From contig NC_015737.1 of assembly GCF_000270305.1 (NCBI RefSeq), forward strand, positions 1,922,501 through 1,986,500: 64,000 nucleotides of DNA, in the 5' to 3' direction. Made by a program: the position numbers and the translations under genes. Position 1 is the first letter of the stretch. Each line of letters starts with the position of its first letter. This DNA is from Clostridium sp. SY8519 (GTDB lineage: Bacteria; Bacillota; Clostridia; Lachnospirales; Lachnospiraceae). This document shows positions 37,996 through 46,927 of the stretch, one piece after another. The notes under the pieces were generated by a model. That model did not search any database. It saw only the letters and a list, made by a program, of their open reading frames with translations, and was not told where the DNA came from.

Positions 37996-39492
37996 ATGAG
38001 TGAGAAGTATCTGGAACTTCAGAACGGAAGCGATATCCGGGGAGTGGCCTGCGGAGGCGTCCGGGAGGACAGGATCAATTTAACCGCGGACATATGCACT
38101 GACATCGGCTATGCCTTTGCCCTGTGGCTGACGGAAAAAACAGGGAAAAAACCGGAGGATACGGTGATCGCAGTGGGCCGGGATTCCCGTATTACCGGCC
38201 GGGAGCTGATCAAAGGTGTCATGAAGGGGATTTTGTGCAGCGGCGCCCGGGTGGTAGACTGTGGGCTGGCTTCCACACCGGCCATGTTTATGTCTCTGGT
38301 TTATCCGGAAACCGGCTACGACGGCAGCTGCATGATTACCGCCAGCCATCTGCCTTTTAACCGGAACGGGCTGAAGTTCTTTGACCGGGACGGCGGACTG
38401 GAAAAAGCAGACATCACAAAGATTCTGCAGATGGCAGGAGAGATCGACCGAAAGGGGAAAAATCCAGACATGGATGTGCTGCCGGAACTGGATCTTTTAA
38501 GCCTGTATTCGAAAAAGCTGTGTGAAGCCATCAAAGCGGGCGTGCAGGCAGAGGATTATGACCATCCGCTGGCAGGACTGAAAATTGCAGTGGATGCAGG
38601 CAACGGATCCGGCGGATTCTTTGCGGATGATGTGCTGAAAGTGCTGGGAGCAGACACCGACGGCAGCAGATATCTGACACCGGACGGCAGATTTCCCAAC
38701 CATATCCCGAATCCGGAGAATAAAGAAGCCATGCAGTCCATTGTGGAGGCGACCCTGGCAAGCCACGCGGATCTGGGACTGATCTTCGACACGGATGTGG
38801 ACCGGATGTCTGCCGTACTCTCCGATGGCACCCCGTTAAACCGGGACGCCATCATTGCCATGATGGCAGCGATTCTGGCACCGGAGAATCCCGGCAGCAC
38901 GATTATCACGGACTCCGTGACATCGGACCGTCTGACGGACTTTCTGGAGGGCACGTTAGGATTAAAGCATCTGTGCTATATGCGGGGGTACAAAAATGTC
39001 ATTAACAAATGCAAAGAGCTGAACGCCTCCGGAATCAATTCCCCGCTGGCCATGGAGACCTCCGGCCACGGATGCCTGAAGGAAAATTACTATCTGGACG
39101 ACGGGGCGTATCTGGCGGTAAAACTGCTGATTGCCCTGGCACGCGCGAAAAAAGAAGGAAAAGAACTGTCCCATCTGATCGACGGGCTGTCCATGAAATT
39201 CACGGACCGAGAGGTACGTTACCGGATCACAGCAGAGGATTACCGCGCTTACGGCGCGCAGGTCCTGGAAACCTTCCGTCAGCGGGCGGAAGCAGCAGGC
39301 TATGAACTGCCTGAATCCTACGAAGGAGTGCGGGTGCGTTTCCGGGGAGAACCCACCGGCTGGATGCTTCTGCGGGCGTCCCTGCATGACCCGCAGCTGG
39401 TGCTGAACCTGGAAGGAACAGATGAGAAGAACTTTGAACAGATCCGGAATATCGCGGAAGAACTGCTGCAGGGCTTTGAAGGACTGGACTAA
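37996..39492 (+). CDS. Phosphoglucomutase/phosphomannomutase family protein
   Basis: The enzyme would move phosphate between C1 and C6 of a hexose. The 498 residues show the four-domain pattern: substrate start GSDIRGVACGG, phosphoserine loop TASHLPFNRNGLKFF (Ser in TASH, with Leu where Asn is usual), metal loop DTDVDRM, sugar loop AMETSGHG and a phosphate-binding C-terminal domain. I take ATG 37996 after CGAGGAGAGC. The longer frame from 37855 overlaps the kinase gene and is not used. Glucose versus mannose specificity is not clear. Confidence 0.9.
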   Translation: MSEKYLELQNGSDIRGVACGGVREDRINLTADICTDIGYAFALWLTEKTGKKPEDTVIAVGRDSRITGRELIKGVMKGILCSGARVVDCGLASTPAMFMSLVYPETGYDGSCMITASHLPFNRNGLKFFDRDGGLEKADITKILQMAGEIDRKGKNPDMDVLPELDLLSLYSKKLCEAIKAGVQAEDYDHPLAGLKIAVDAGNGSGGFFADDVLKVLGADTDGSRYLTPDGRFPNHIPNPENKEAMQSIVEATLASHADLGLIFDTDVDRMSAVLSDGTPLNRDAIIAMMAAILAPENPGSTIITDSVTSDRLTDFLEGTLGLKHLCYMRGYKNVINKCKELNASGINSPLAMETSGHGCLKENYYLDDGAYLAVKLLIALARAKKEGKELSHLIDGLSMKFTDREVRYRITAEDYRAYGAQVLETFRQRAEAAGYELPESYEGVRVRFRGEPTGWMLLRASLHDPQLVLNLEGTDEKNFEQIRNIAEELLQGFEGLD

Positions 39493-39543
39493 GGGTCAGC
39501 TACCGGAATCTGGCGGACGGAATATATAGAAAGAGTAATTATT

Positions 39544-40488
39544 ATGAAATATATTGAAACACTGCGGGAAGGCGAACACATTGGAGAAGTCTACCTGTGC
39601 AAAAAGAAACAGAGCATGGTAACCAAGAATGGAAAACCCTATGACAACCTGACCCTTCAGGATAAGACCGGTCTGCTGAACGGAAAAATCTGGGATGTGA
39701 ATTCCGGAGGAATCGGAGATTTTGATTCCATGGACTATATTTATGTCGTAGGGGACATCACGATTTTCCAGGGAGCGCCGCAGCTGAATATCCGGCGGGT
39801 CAGAAAAGTCAGCGAAGGGGAATACGATCCGGCGGATTATCTGCCCGTCAGTGAAAAGGACATTCCAACCATGTACAGGGAACTGACAGAGTACATTCAG
39901 AAACTGAAAAACCCGCATCTGAAGGCGCTGGCAGAAGTGTTTTTCGGAAATGAGGCCTTTGCCCGAAAGTTCCAGCAGCATTCAGCCGCCAAAAGCGTGC
40001 ATCACGGCTATGTCGGCGGTCTGCTGGAGCATACCCTGTCCGTTACGAAAAACTGCGACTTTTTCAGCAAACAGTACCCGATTCTGAATCGGGATCTGCT
40101 GCTGACGGCAGCCATGCTGCATGACATCGGCAAACTGTGGGAACTGTCTTCGTTCCCGCAGAATGATTACACCGATGAGGGGCAGCTGCTGGGGCACATC
40201 ATGATCGGCGCTTCAAAAATCGACAAACAGATCGACCGGCTCCCTGATTTCCCGAAGGTTTTAAAATCTGAGTTGCTGCACTGCATCCTGGCGCACCACG
40301 GGGAGCTGGAGTACGGTTCCCCGAAGAAACCGGCGCTGGCGGAAGCACTGGCGCTGAGCATGGCAGACAATCTGGACGCAAAGATGGAGACCTGGAAAGA
40401 AGCCACCGCTTCCCTGCAGGAGGGCAATCTGGAATGGCAGGGCTTTAACCGCCTGCTGGACTCCAATATCCGTCAGACCAGCCGATAA
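39544..40488 (+). CDS. YhaM-type 3'-5' exoribonuclease (OB fold plus HD domain)
   Basis: The 314-residue protein has an N-terminal OB-fold segment (about residues 12-95) and an HD domain with HHGYVGGLLEHTLSV, MLHDIGKLWELS and the later HHGELEYGS. This is the layout of the Bacillus exonuclease YhaM, which degrades RNA and single-stranded DNA. It lies between the hexomutase gene and rlmD in the same direction, 9 bases before rlmD. Confidence 0.9.
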   Translation: MKYIETLREGEHIGEVYLCKKKQSMVTKNGKPYDNLTLQDKTGLLNGKIWDVNSGGIGDFDSMDYIYVVGDITIFQGAPQLNIRRVRKVSEGEYDPADYLPVSEKDIPTMYRELTEYIQKLKNPHLKALAEVFFGNEAFARKFQQHSAAKSVHHGYVGGLLEHTLSVTKNCDFFSKQYPILNRDLLLTAAMLHDIGKLWELSSFPQNDYTDEGQLLGHIMIGASKIDKQIDRLPDFPKVLKSELLHCILAHHGELEYGSPKKPALAEALALSMADNLDAKMETWKEATASLQEGNLEWQGFNRLLDSNIRQTSR

Positions 40489-40497
40489 GGGGAAGGC

Positions 40498-41886
40498 ATG
40501 AAGAAGAATGATGAATTAACCGTCCGAATCGAAGATATCAGCGTTAGCGGAGAAGGCATCGGCCGCGCGGAAGGCTTGGTGCTGTTTGTCAAAGATACGG
40601 TTCCGGGGGACCTGGCACGGGTCCGGATCATGAAAATGAAAAAAACCTATGGCTACGCCCGTCTGATGGAACTGCTGGAAGCCTCGCAGGACCGTGTGGA
40701 GCCGCGCTGTCCCAGCGCCCGGTCCTGCGGCGGCTGTCAGCTCCAGCACATGTCCTATGCCCGTCAGCTGCAGTTTAAAACAGAAAAAGTCCGAAATAAC
40801 CTGATGCGGATCGGAGGATTTGACGAAGCGCTGCTGCAGCAGATCATGGAGCCCATTATCGGAATGGAAGATCCCTGGCGCTACCGCAACAAGGCACAGT
40901 TTCCGGTGGGAAAGGACAGAAACGGGCATATTGTCACCGGATTCTATGCAGGAAGAACTCACCGGATCATTCCAACCCGGGATTGCATGCTTGGGATAGA
41001 AGAAAACCAGGAGATCCTGGATCTGATCATAGTCCATATGGAGCGATATCATATCGAACCCTATGACGAAAGCACCGGAAAGGGACTGGTGCGCCATGTG
41101 CTGATCCGCAGCGGATATTCTACCGGCGAACTCCTGGCCTGCCTGATCATAAACGGAACGGAACTACCTTATGCAGAGGAACTGGCCGACCGTCTGTTTA
41201 CTGTTCCGGGGATGACCTCCCTGTCACTGAACGTCAATCGTTCCAGGGGAAACCGAATCCTTGGAGAAGAAGTCATTCTCCTGCGCGGTCATGCAGCAAT
41301 TACGGATACGATCGGCGCCGTGCGCTATCAGATTTCTCCGAAATCCTTCTTCCAGGTCAATCCGGTCCAGACGGAAAAACTGTACGCCACTGCGCTGGAA
41401 TACGCCGGTCTGACCGGCGGCGAGACCGTCTGGGATCTGTACTGCGGCATCGGAACGATCTCTCTGTTCCTGGCACAGAAGGCGGCCAGAGTATACGGCG
41501 TGGAGATTGTTCCGGAAGCGGTCAGAGATGCGGAAAGCAATGCAGAGCTTAATGGCTTTGAAAACACCCGGTTTTTTGCGGGAAAAGCCGAAGAGATTCT
41601 GCCGGAATTTTACGAAAACGAACGGTATCAGGGCAGAAAACCTTATGCAGACGTGATGGTAGTGGATCCGCCTCGCAAGGGCTGTGACGCGGCGTTGCTG
41701 GAAACGATGCTGAAGATGCGGCCGGAGCGTATCGTATACGTCAGCTGCGATTCGGCGACGCTGGCCAGGGATCTGAAGATCCTGGCGGCCGGGGGATATG
41801 TGCTGCGGCGGGTGCGGGCGGCGGATATGTTTCCACAGGGGGTACACGTGGAGACGGTAGTCTTGATGTCAAAAAAAGATAAATAA
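40498..41886 (+). CDS. rlmD: 23S rRNA (uracil-C5)-methyltransferase, RlmD/RumA type
   Basis: The 462-residue enzyme has an N-terminal TRAM domain (to about 60), iron-sulphur ligands Cys71, Cys77 and Cys80 (CPSARSCGGC) with a fourth near DCMLG, and a C-terminal SAM domain with WDLYCGIGTISLFLAQKA, DPPRKGCDAALL and the catalytic Cys417 in YVSCDSATLARDL. Several paralogues exist in Firmicutes (RlmCD type), so the target uracil is uncertain. The last codons (HVETVVLMSKKDK) look substituted: a second, more divergent rlmD tail lies 0.75 kb downstream. Confidence 0.93.
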   Translation: MKKNDELTVRIEDISVSGEGIGRAEGLVLFVKDTVPGDLARVRIMKMKKTYGYARLMELLEASQDRVEPRCPSARSCGGCQLQHMSYARQLQFKTEKVRNNLMRIGGFDEALLQQIMEPIIGMEDPWRYRNKAQFPVGKDRNGHIVTGFYAGRTHRIIPTRDCMLGIEENQEILDLIIVHMERYHIEPYDESTGKGLVRHVLIRSGYSTGELLACLIINGTELPYAEELADRLFTVPGMTSLSLNVNRSRGNRILGEEVILLRGHAAITDTIGAVRYQISPKSFFQVNPVQTEKLYATALEYAGLTGGETVWDLYCGIGTISLFLAQKAARVYGVEIVPEAVRDAESNAELNGFENTRFFAGKAEEILPEFYENERYQGRKPYADVMVVDPPRKGCDAALLETMLKMRPERIVYVSCDSATLARDLKILAAGGYVLRRVRAADMFPQGVHVETVVLMSKKDK

Positions 41887-41917
41887 GAGCCAGAAAGTGG
41901 CATATTTCCGGGCTCTT
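41885..41917 (+). terminator. Hairpin after rlmD
   Basis: AAGAGCC (41885-41891) pairs with GGCTCTT (41911-41917) right after the rlmD stop. The tail is short in T, so its strength is uncertain. Confidence 0.5.
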
Positions 41918-42012
41918 TCGGAAGTTTGGATTTGAAGCCAGACTTCTGAAAAAGCTCGGTTTTCTTATATTGAAACATATCTACTGCAAAAAGTGTGTCA
42001 GGATGTAACCTC

Positions 42013-42145
42013 GGATTAGATGTCACAATTTGAGACAGTGGATTAGATGCCAGGCATTTTGGGATGATTTTTGGAAAATGAAAAAGGGTGACAACCAATC
42101 CGGCAACTCGACCATTTTTGCGGTTTGCAGGCAGTGGATTAGATG
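42013..42145. repeat. Three dispersed GGATTAGATG repeats
   Basis: GGATTAGATG occurs at 42013-42022, 42040-42049 and 42136-42145. The last two share the 14-base CAGTGGATTAGATG. They lie in a 300-base gap (41887-42186) that otherwise holds no gene, right at the start of the accessory region. They could be recombinase or regulator binding sites. Confidence 0.6.
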
Positions 42146-42186
42146 TTAAGAGAGGTTATACAAATCGGAATTTGGAGGATAATAAG

Positions 42187-42438
42187 ATGTTAGAATTTAA
42201 ATATGATACTCAACTTTTAATAGAAGGCGAAAATCTTGACGAAGATAAAATTAGCGAATATTTCACAAACAATTTTAACGGAGATTGTTTGTTAGCAGTT
42301 GGAGATGAAGAACTTATAAAAATTCATTTTCATACAAATGAACCATGGAAAGTATTAGAATATTGTTCACAGCTTGGAGAAATTTACGACATTGTTATTG
42401 AAGATATGGACAGGCAAGCGAAAGGTTTAAAAGGCTAA
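42187..42438 (+). CDS. Orphan FakA C-terminal-like small protein
   Basis: The 83-residue protein resembles the C-terminal part of DAK2-type fatty-acid kinases (FakA): YDTQLLIEGENLDEDKISEYF, GDCLLAVGDEELIKIHFHTN and the ending GEIYDIVIEDMDRQAKG. No kinase domain is encoded next to it, so it is a stand-alone domain or a remnant. A GGAGG site stands before ATG 42187. It is far richer in A and T than the flanking housekeeping genes, consistent with transfer. Confidence 0.6.
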   Translation: MLEFKYDTQLLIEGENLDEDKISEYFTNNFNGDCLLAVGDEELIKIHFHTNEPWKVLEYCSQLGEIYDIVIEDMDRQAKGLKG

Positions 42439-42576
42439 ATTCCAGTTTAATGTGTTTTCTATTGCGATGTTGCTGATGTGATTAAAGGTAATGGAGTAGC
42501 ACCGTATTTTGGATCAGTTCCCGAACAGCATGTTTTTACCTTGACCAATTCCCAGACAGCAAGAACCTACGTGATT

Positions 42577-42636
42577 ATGTTTCTCACTGTCTCGGGGCAT
42601 GTGGAGACCGTAGTTCTGCTGTCACGAGTTAAGTAA
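42577..42636 (+). pseudogene. Second, isolated 3' end of an rlmD-like gene
   Basis: Twenty codons read MFLTVSGHVETVVLLSRVK and stop. This matches the C-terminal end of RlmD/RumA proteins and is similar in DNA to the rlmD 3' end at 41839-41877 (shared core GTGGAGAC-GTAGT). No other part of the gene precedes it. It is probably the displaced original rlmD tail or one side of an attachment-site duplication. Confidence 0.6.
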
Positions 42637-42663
42637 TATATAGGCCAGAAAAGGCTTAAAATC

Positions 42664-42718
42664 AAGGGATTCCTGAGATATGGCCAGTATATGGTGATAT
42701 CCCCGGGATCCCTTTTTT
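42664..42718 (+). terminator. Intrinsic terminator after the rlmD remnant
   Basis: AAGGGAT and GATAT on the left pair with ATATC and ATCCC/CTTT on the right, with a T6 tail. It may be the original terminator of rlmD. The rest of the gap from 42439 to 42850 holds only the rlmD remnant and no further coding signal. Confidence 0.65.
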
Positions 42719-42850
42719 AGTGCTTTGACAATAGTTCTGACCACTGGAAATTGCGAGGGCGAGGCTGAATAACTACTTTTTGGAGGGGGGAGACTATAGG
42801 ATTATTGTCAGAAGAATCAAGATAAATACACTGTTTTTATTTCTGTTCGG

Positions 42851-44357
42851 GCGTGTGAATAATTCTCTGTAAATAAGATTTTCTATGATAATTATTGAGG
42901 GCTGGACGGCAGAACCTGCTGTTCAGCCCTTGGTTACTATCTAACAGAAATCCACAGGCATGTCAAGGGTACCCGACTCCGTCAGGCGTGCATTTCAACA
43001 TTTACCTGCCAACGGATTTTTGTTATTCAGGCATCCGTTCCGGATACATGATCGATAATTCTCCGCGGACTCTGCCCCAGTTCCGGATCGGCATAGTCCA
43101 TTTTTTGCATATTTCGAAGGATGATAAATATAAAGCTTTTAGCAAGGCTTGGGAACTCGGGAAAACGCTGCGCTGCCGGTTCAGTCGGCGGAACGACGAA
43201 TTTAAGGATTCGATCGCATTTGTCGTATAGAAAGCCGTCCGCACGTCTTTCGAAAATTTGAAAATGGGCGAAATCGCATCCCAGTTTTCATGCCAGCGGT
43301 TCATGGCATGGGGATACTGACCGGACCATTTTTCTGTTACGCGGTCAACCTGCTCCAGCGCGGCCTTTTCATCCGCAGCTGTATCAATCGTCTTTAGGTC
43401 CTTGGCAAATGCTTTCATGTCCTTGTTCGCGACATATTTCAACGTATTACGCACCATATGGACAATACAGCGCTGCTGTTCTGTTTTAGGGAAGGCAGTG
43501 CTGATGGCATCCCTAATTCCCGTCAGACCATCGGAACAAAGGATCAAGATATCCTGTATCCCACGGTTTTTTAAGCTATTTAATACACTCAGCCAGTATT
43601 TGCTGCTTTCATTTTCGCCAATCACAATCGTTAGGATTTCTTTTTTGCCTTCATCATTGATTCCCAAGACAACATAAGCAGCAAGTTTTCGTATCACGCC
43701 GTCATCACGAACAGAAAAATGAACCGCATCAATAAAAACGATCGGATATACTGCGGAGAGCGGCCGGTTCTGCCATTCTTCAATTTTTGGCAGCAACTTG
43801 TCGGTAATATCAGAGACCATGCCTTCACTCACCTCGAAGCCATAAATGTCTTCGATCGTATCCGAAATCTGACGTGTGGACATTCCCTTTGCGTACATGG
43901 ATATGATTTTTTCATCGATTGACGAAATATCTTTTTTACGTTTCGGAAGGACTTTAGGGGAAAAGGTGCTTTGCCGGTCCTGTGGGACATCTACCTCAAA
44001 CTCACCATATTTACTGCGGACGCCTTTGGACTTTGTTCCGTTTCGATCATTTGGTTCGGAAGAACGCTCATACTTTTCGTAGCCAAGGTGGTTGTCCATT
44101 TCAGCTTCCAGCATTTCCTGGATCGTTCCGGACAGCAGATCTTTCAGGGCGTCCTGAATATCATCCGCTGTTTCGATATCGTACTCTTCAAACAGTCCCT
44201 GGATGATATTTCTTTTGTTTTCTGTCATGGGTTTCGGTTTGTAGACATTTCGCTTTTTGTTTGCCATAATCAAAGGCCTCCTATAAATTTGATTTTATCA
44301 TAGAAGACCTTGATGATACGATTAAGTATTCATTTTTACAGAGATTATTTCATAGGC
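42851..44357 (-). mobile_element. IS256-family insertion sequence
   Basis: The element is bounded by imperfect inverted ends: GCGTGTGAATAATTCTCTG at 42851 and, on the other strand, GCCTATGAAATAATCTCTG starting at 44357. One transposase gene fills it. No clear 8-9 bp target duplication is visible. The right end directly adjoins an IS3-family element, and GGC at that end is part of the latter's target duplication. Confidence 0.75.
43023..44273 (-). CDS. IS256-family (mutator-type) transposase
   Basis: The 416-residue protein is the full length of this family. It opens with an N-terminal domain (IQGLFEEYDIETADDIQDAL), then MLEAEMDNHLGYEKYERS, and the DDE catalytic region with VFIDAVHFSVRDDG and ILCSDGLTGIRDAIS, ending with NAIESLNSSFRRLNRQRSVF. 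No internal stop is present, so it should be active. It may start at 44273 or 44267. Confidence 0.93.
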   Translation of the reverse strand: MIMANKKRNVYKPKPMTENKRNIIQGLFEEYDIETADDIQDALKDLLSGTIQEMLEAEMDNHLGYEKYERSSEPNDRNGTKSKGVRSKYGEFEVDVPQDRQSTFSPKVLPKRKKDISSIDEKIISMYAKGMSTRQISDTIEDIYGFEVSEGMVSDITDKLLPKIEEWQNRPLSAVYPIVFIDAVHFSVRDDGVIRKLAAYVVLGINDEGKKEILTIVIGENESSKYWLSVLNSLKNRGIQDILILCSDGLTGIRDAISTAFPKTEQQRCIVHMVRNTLKYVANKDMKAFAKDLKTIDTAADEKAALEQVDRVTEKWSGQYPHAMNRWHENWDAISPIFKFSKDVRTAFYTTNAIESLNSSFRRLNRQRSVFPSSQALLKALYLSSFEICKKWTMPIRNWGRVRGELSIMYPERMPE

Positions 44358-45819
44358 GGGGGTGCGGACGTTTTCTTGGACAGCCTAGGCAACCAATCCA
44401 AGAGATCGCCTGTACTCCACAGGGCTCAAATACCCTAACGATTTCTTGATTCTTTTTTCATTGTACCAATGAAGGTACAGATCTAACTCACGTGAGAATT
44501 CCTCCACGGTCACACCCGTCCAGTCCTGATTGTAGAAGAACTCATTTTTTATTCGTCCAAATAAACCTTCACAAGCAGCATTATCTGGAGAGCACCCTTT
44601 CTGTGACATGGATCTGGTATACCCGTTTATCTTCATTCTCTCGATCCAACCTGGCCAGCGATAGTGGCATCCTCGATCCGTATGAATGATTGGTTTGGAG
44701 TTTGCGCCTATGTTCGCAATCACATCGTCGAGCATGCCGTTGACGAGATCGGCATTTGGATGTTCGCTTATTCTCCACGTGACCAGCATTCCATCGAAGC
44801 AGTCTACTGCCGGAGACAGATATACCTTGCCGGCCGGAATAGCAAACTCGCTGATATCCGACAAAAGAAGTTCGTCTGGTTTCTCGCTATGAAAATCTCT
44901 CTGTACTTCGTTTGGAACAGCAGGACTGATTTCCCCCTTATACGAACTGTATTTCCTCGTTTTTCGGATTTTTACTTCAAGACCCTCTTCCTTCATCACT
45001 CTGCGAACGACCTTCTCCGAGACCTTTATCCCTGTCTTTTTTAGTTCTGCATGGATCCTGCGATATCCATACCGAGCTTTGTTTTCAAGGAATATACGAA
45101 CAACTTCATGGCGCAGATACTCATATTTATCTTCTGCTGCAAAAGCCTTTATCTGATAGTAGTAACTACTCCTTGACAGTTTCATTCTTCGAAGCAGGAT
45201 CGGTAGCGGGTACTTCTCCTTCATGGCGTCGATTACCGCTACTTTCTCCCTGTTCTTCAGGTCCTTCCAGTCGACGCCGGGGTCTTTTTTTAATACGTTA
45301 ATTGTCTCCTTTAAGATATCTACTTCCAATTGGAGCTCGTACATCTGCTTTCTGAGCGATTCGACTTCTTCTGAAGATATCTTTTCATCCATATCCGGTA
45401 ATTTTCCCGGCCTGATATTTTTCGTGTTCATCAGAGAAGCTGCACCTCCTTGAAGATATCGCTTTCGCCACATATATATGCTGGCTCGGCTGTATTCGAT
45501 CTCCTCTGATACTGATTTTACACTCTCTCCATTCTCAAAGCAACGACGAAGCACTTGCAGCTTAAACTCCGCCGGAGGATTTCTGGGGTGCTCGGTGGTG
45601 TTTTTAAGATTAAGTTTTTTTCGCTTTTCTTTTGTTTTTCCCTCGTTACGAATCCAGGTATACAGTTGCTTTCTGCTGGGATAACCAAGTTGACGTACCA
45701 CATCTGTAACAGATCCTGTCTGATGGAAAACATGCAGTGCCTTTGTTCTCTGTTCTTCTGAATACATCATTGACTCCTTTCAGAGCCCTATATGTGTCCA
45801 GGTTTTTGTCCGCACCCCC
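44358..45819 (-). mobile_element. IS3-family insertion sequence with GGC target duplication
   Basis: Terminal inverted repeats start GGGGGTGCGGAC at 44358 and, on the other strand, GGGGGTGCGGAC at 45819, then diverge slightly (TTTTCTTGGACAG versus AAAACCTGGACAC). GGC stands on both sides (44355-44357 and 45820-45822), a 3-bp duplication that fits the family. It interrupts a gene that starts at 45849. Confidence 0.88.
44385..45770 (-). CDS. IS3-family transposase, single-frame OrfAB
   Basis: The 461-residue protein combines two helix-turn-helix parts and a coiled coil (MYELQLEVDILKETINVLKK) with an integrase core: HTH_21-like region (ILLRRMKLSRSSYYYQIKAF), first Asp in LLLSDISEFAIPAGKVYLSP, HTDRGCHY and the final DNAACEGLFGRIKNEFF. 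In most IS3 elements orfA and orfB are joined by frameshifting; here they are one frame. It starts at 45770 after AAAGGAG. Confidence 0.93.
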   Translation of the reverse strand: MMYSEEQRTKALHVFHQTGSVTDVVRQLGYPSRKQLYTWIRNEGKTKEKRKKLNLKNTTEHPRNPPAEFKLQVLRRCFENGESVKSVSEEIEYSRASIYMWRKRYLQGGAASLMNTKNIRPGKLPDMDEKISSEEVESLRKQMYELQLEVDILKETINVLKKDPGVDWKDLKNREKVAVIDAMKEKYPLPILLRRMKLSRSSYYYQIKAFAAEDKYEYLRHEVVRIFLENKARYGYRRIHAELKKTGIKVSEKVVRRVMKEEGLEVKIRKTRKYSSYKGEISPAVPNEVQRDFHSEKPDELLLSDISEFAIPAGKVYLSPAVDCFDGMLVTWRISEHPNADLVNGMLDDVIANIGANSKPIIHTDRGCHYRWPGWIERMKINGYTRSMSQKGCSPDNAACEGLFGRIKNEFFYNQDWTGVTVEEFSRELDLYLHWYNEKRIKKSLGYLSPVEYRRSLGLVA

Positions 45820-45849
45820 GGCTCTGGTAAGCTGCCTTAACTCAGACAT
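45820..45849 (-). pseudogene. 5' stub of a gene cut by the IS3 element
   Basis: A minus-strand ATG at 45849 sits 8 bases after a perfect AGGAGG and reads MSELRQLTRA before entering the inverted repeat of the IS3 element. It follows the TPR-like gene by 25 bases, as the next gene of the same operon. The rest of the gene is not visible beyond the two insertion sequences, so it has been disrupted or lost. Ten residues are too few to name it. Confidence 0.7.
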
Positions 45850-45874
45850 TATTCAAACCTCCTGGTCGCCGAAA

Positions 45875-46915
45875 TTAGTCCTCAGCGTTTTGCGGCAAGC
45901 TCTCCAGCATTTTACCGATTTCCTCATTATCTGTAAGATCATAGGCAATGGATAAGAAATATCTTGCAGCATCCGGAGCATTCTGCTCAAGGAAATGTCT
46001 GCCATAACTGACCGAAAGCCCGAGAATATCGTCGTCTGCTCCCATAGGGAATCCATATGTTTCAGCATATTCTTTAGCCTGCTCAATGGAAGGCTCTGGA
46101 ATCTTTCCGTCGTTGGAAGAGTTGATATAGTACAGCTCAGACTGCGCCTGCTTGGATTCATGGTCAAACTGCAGACTGAGGAGGTAGCTGGCAATCGCCT
46201 CTGACCATAATTTCTTTTCTACAAAATAGAATCCGAGGTTACGGTAGCAGCGTGCCACATCAACCGAGCGGAACGCAATTTTGAAGGCCTCTTTTGTCAG
46301 GTTGAAGAACTGCTCCAGTTCGCCGGTCATCTTATATGTTTCAATATATTCAGACGTGATTCTGAAGCTGACCGGGTTCCAACGAAGACCTTTCCGAAGA
46401 GCTTCTTGAGCCTCCGGAATTCTTTTTAATTCCACAAGCAAGCTTCCGTAGAGCATGTAAATCTCTGTATAAGGAATCTGTGCTCTGCGGATGTCCTTAT
46501 CTGGTTTGGCCCGATACTGGTACAAAATCTCCTCGAAAAACTCATCAAAAACATGGTATTCGCTCACCTGATCATCCTGGAATGCGTTCAGTTCTTCCAC
46601 CTTCGTTACTAAAGCTTCCATGATGCGGAGGGCTTTATCGAAGTCCTTTTTATAGATATTAAAACGGACTTCTTCGAGTGCGGCTTCTGTGCCGGATGCA
46701 TCGTTGTTAATAGCCTTAGCCAGTTCTTCTTTTTTATCATCAGGAATCAGCTCATAAATCAAACGACCGCAGGCGCGGATGATCTCTTTACTCAGCTCGT
46801 GTTCCTTGTAATTCTGCATTTGCTCTTCAAGATAGGCCATATCTTTCTGAAGATCACCGGATAGACCACCGGTGATTTCACGCATGATAGAATCAAAATC
46901 TTTGTTGCCAGCCAT
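45875..46915 (-). CDS. TPR-like helical repeat protein, unknown function
   Basis: The 346-residue acidic protein is all-helical with tetratricopeptide-like repeats from about residue 140 (EIYMLYGSLLVELKRIPEAQ, VARCYRNLGFYFVEKKLWSE, ASYLLSLQFDHESKQAQSEL). The N-terminus has a coiled-coil feel (LQKDMAYLEEQMQNYKEHEL). It has no signal peptide or membrane segment. TPR proteins are usually adaptors. It lies 12 bases after the 393-residue gene in a minus-strand operon; AAGGAGG marks the start. No named family recognised. Confidence 0.7.
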   Translation of the reverse strand: MAGNKDFDSIMREITGGLSGDLQKDMAYLEEQMQNYKEHELSKEIIRACGRLIYELIPDDKKEELAKAINNDASGTEAALEEVRFNIYKKDFDKALRIMEALVTKVEELNAFQDDQVSEYHVFDEFFEEILYQYRAKPDKDIRRAQIPYTEIYMLYGSLLVELKRIPEAQEALRKGLRWNPVSFRITSEYIETYKMTGELEQFFNLTKEAFKIAFRSVDVARCYRNLGFYFVEKKLWSEAIASYLLSLQFDHESKQAQSELYYINSSNDGKIPEPSIEQAKEYAETYGFPMGADDDILGLSVSYGRHFLEQNAPDAARYFLSIAYDLTDNEEIGKMLESLPQNAED

Positions 46916-46927
46916 AGGAATACCTCC

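Noticed and set aside
42439..42850. Possible small genes between the FakA-C-like gene and the IS256 element
   Set aside because: Apart from the rlmD remnant and a terminator, no frame with ribosome binding site or recognisable protein was seen.
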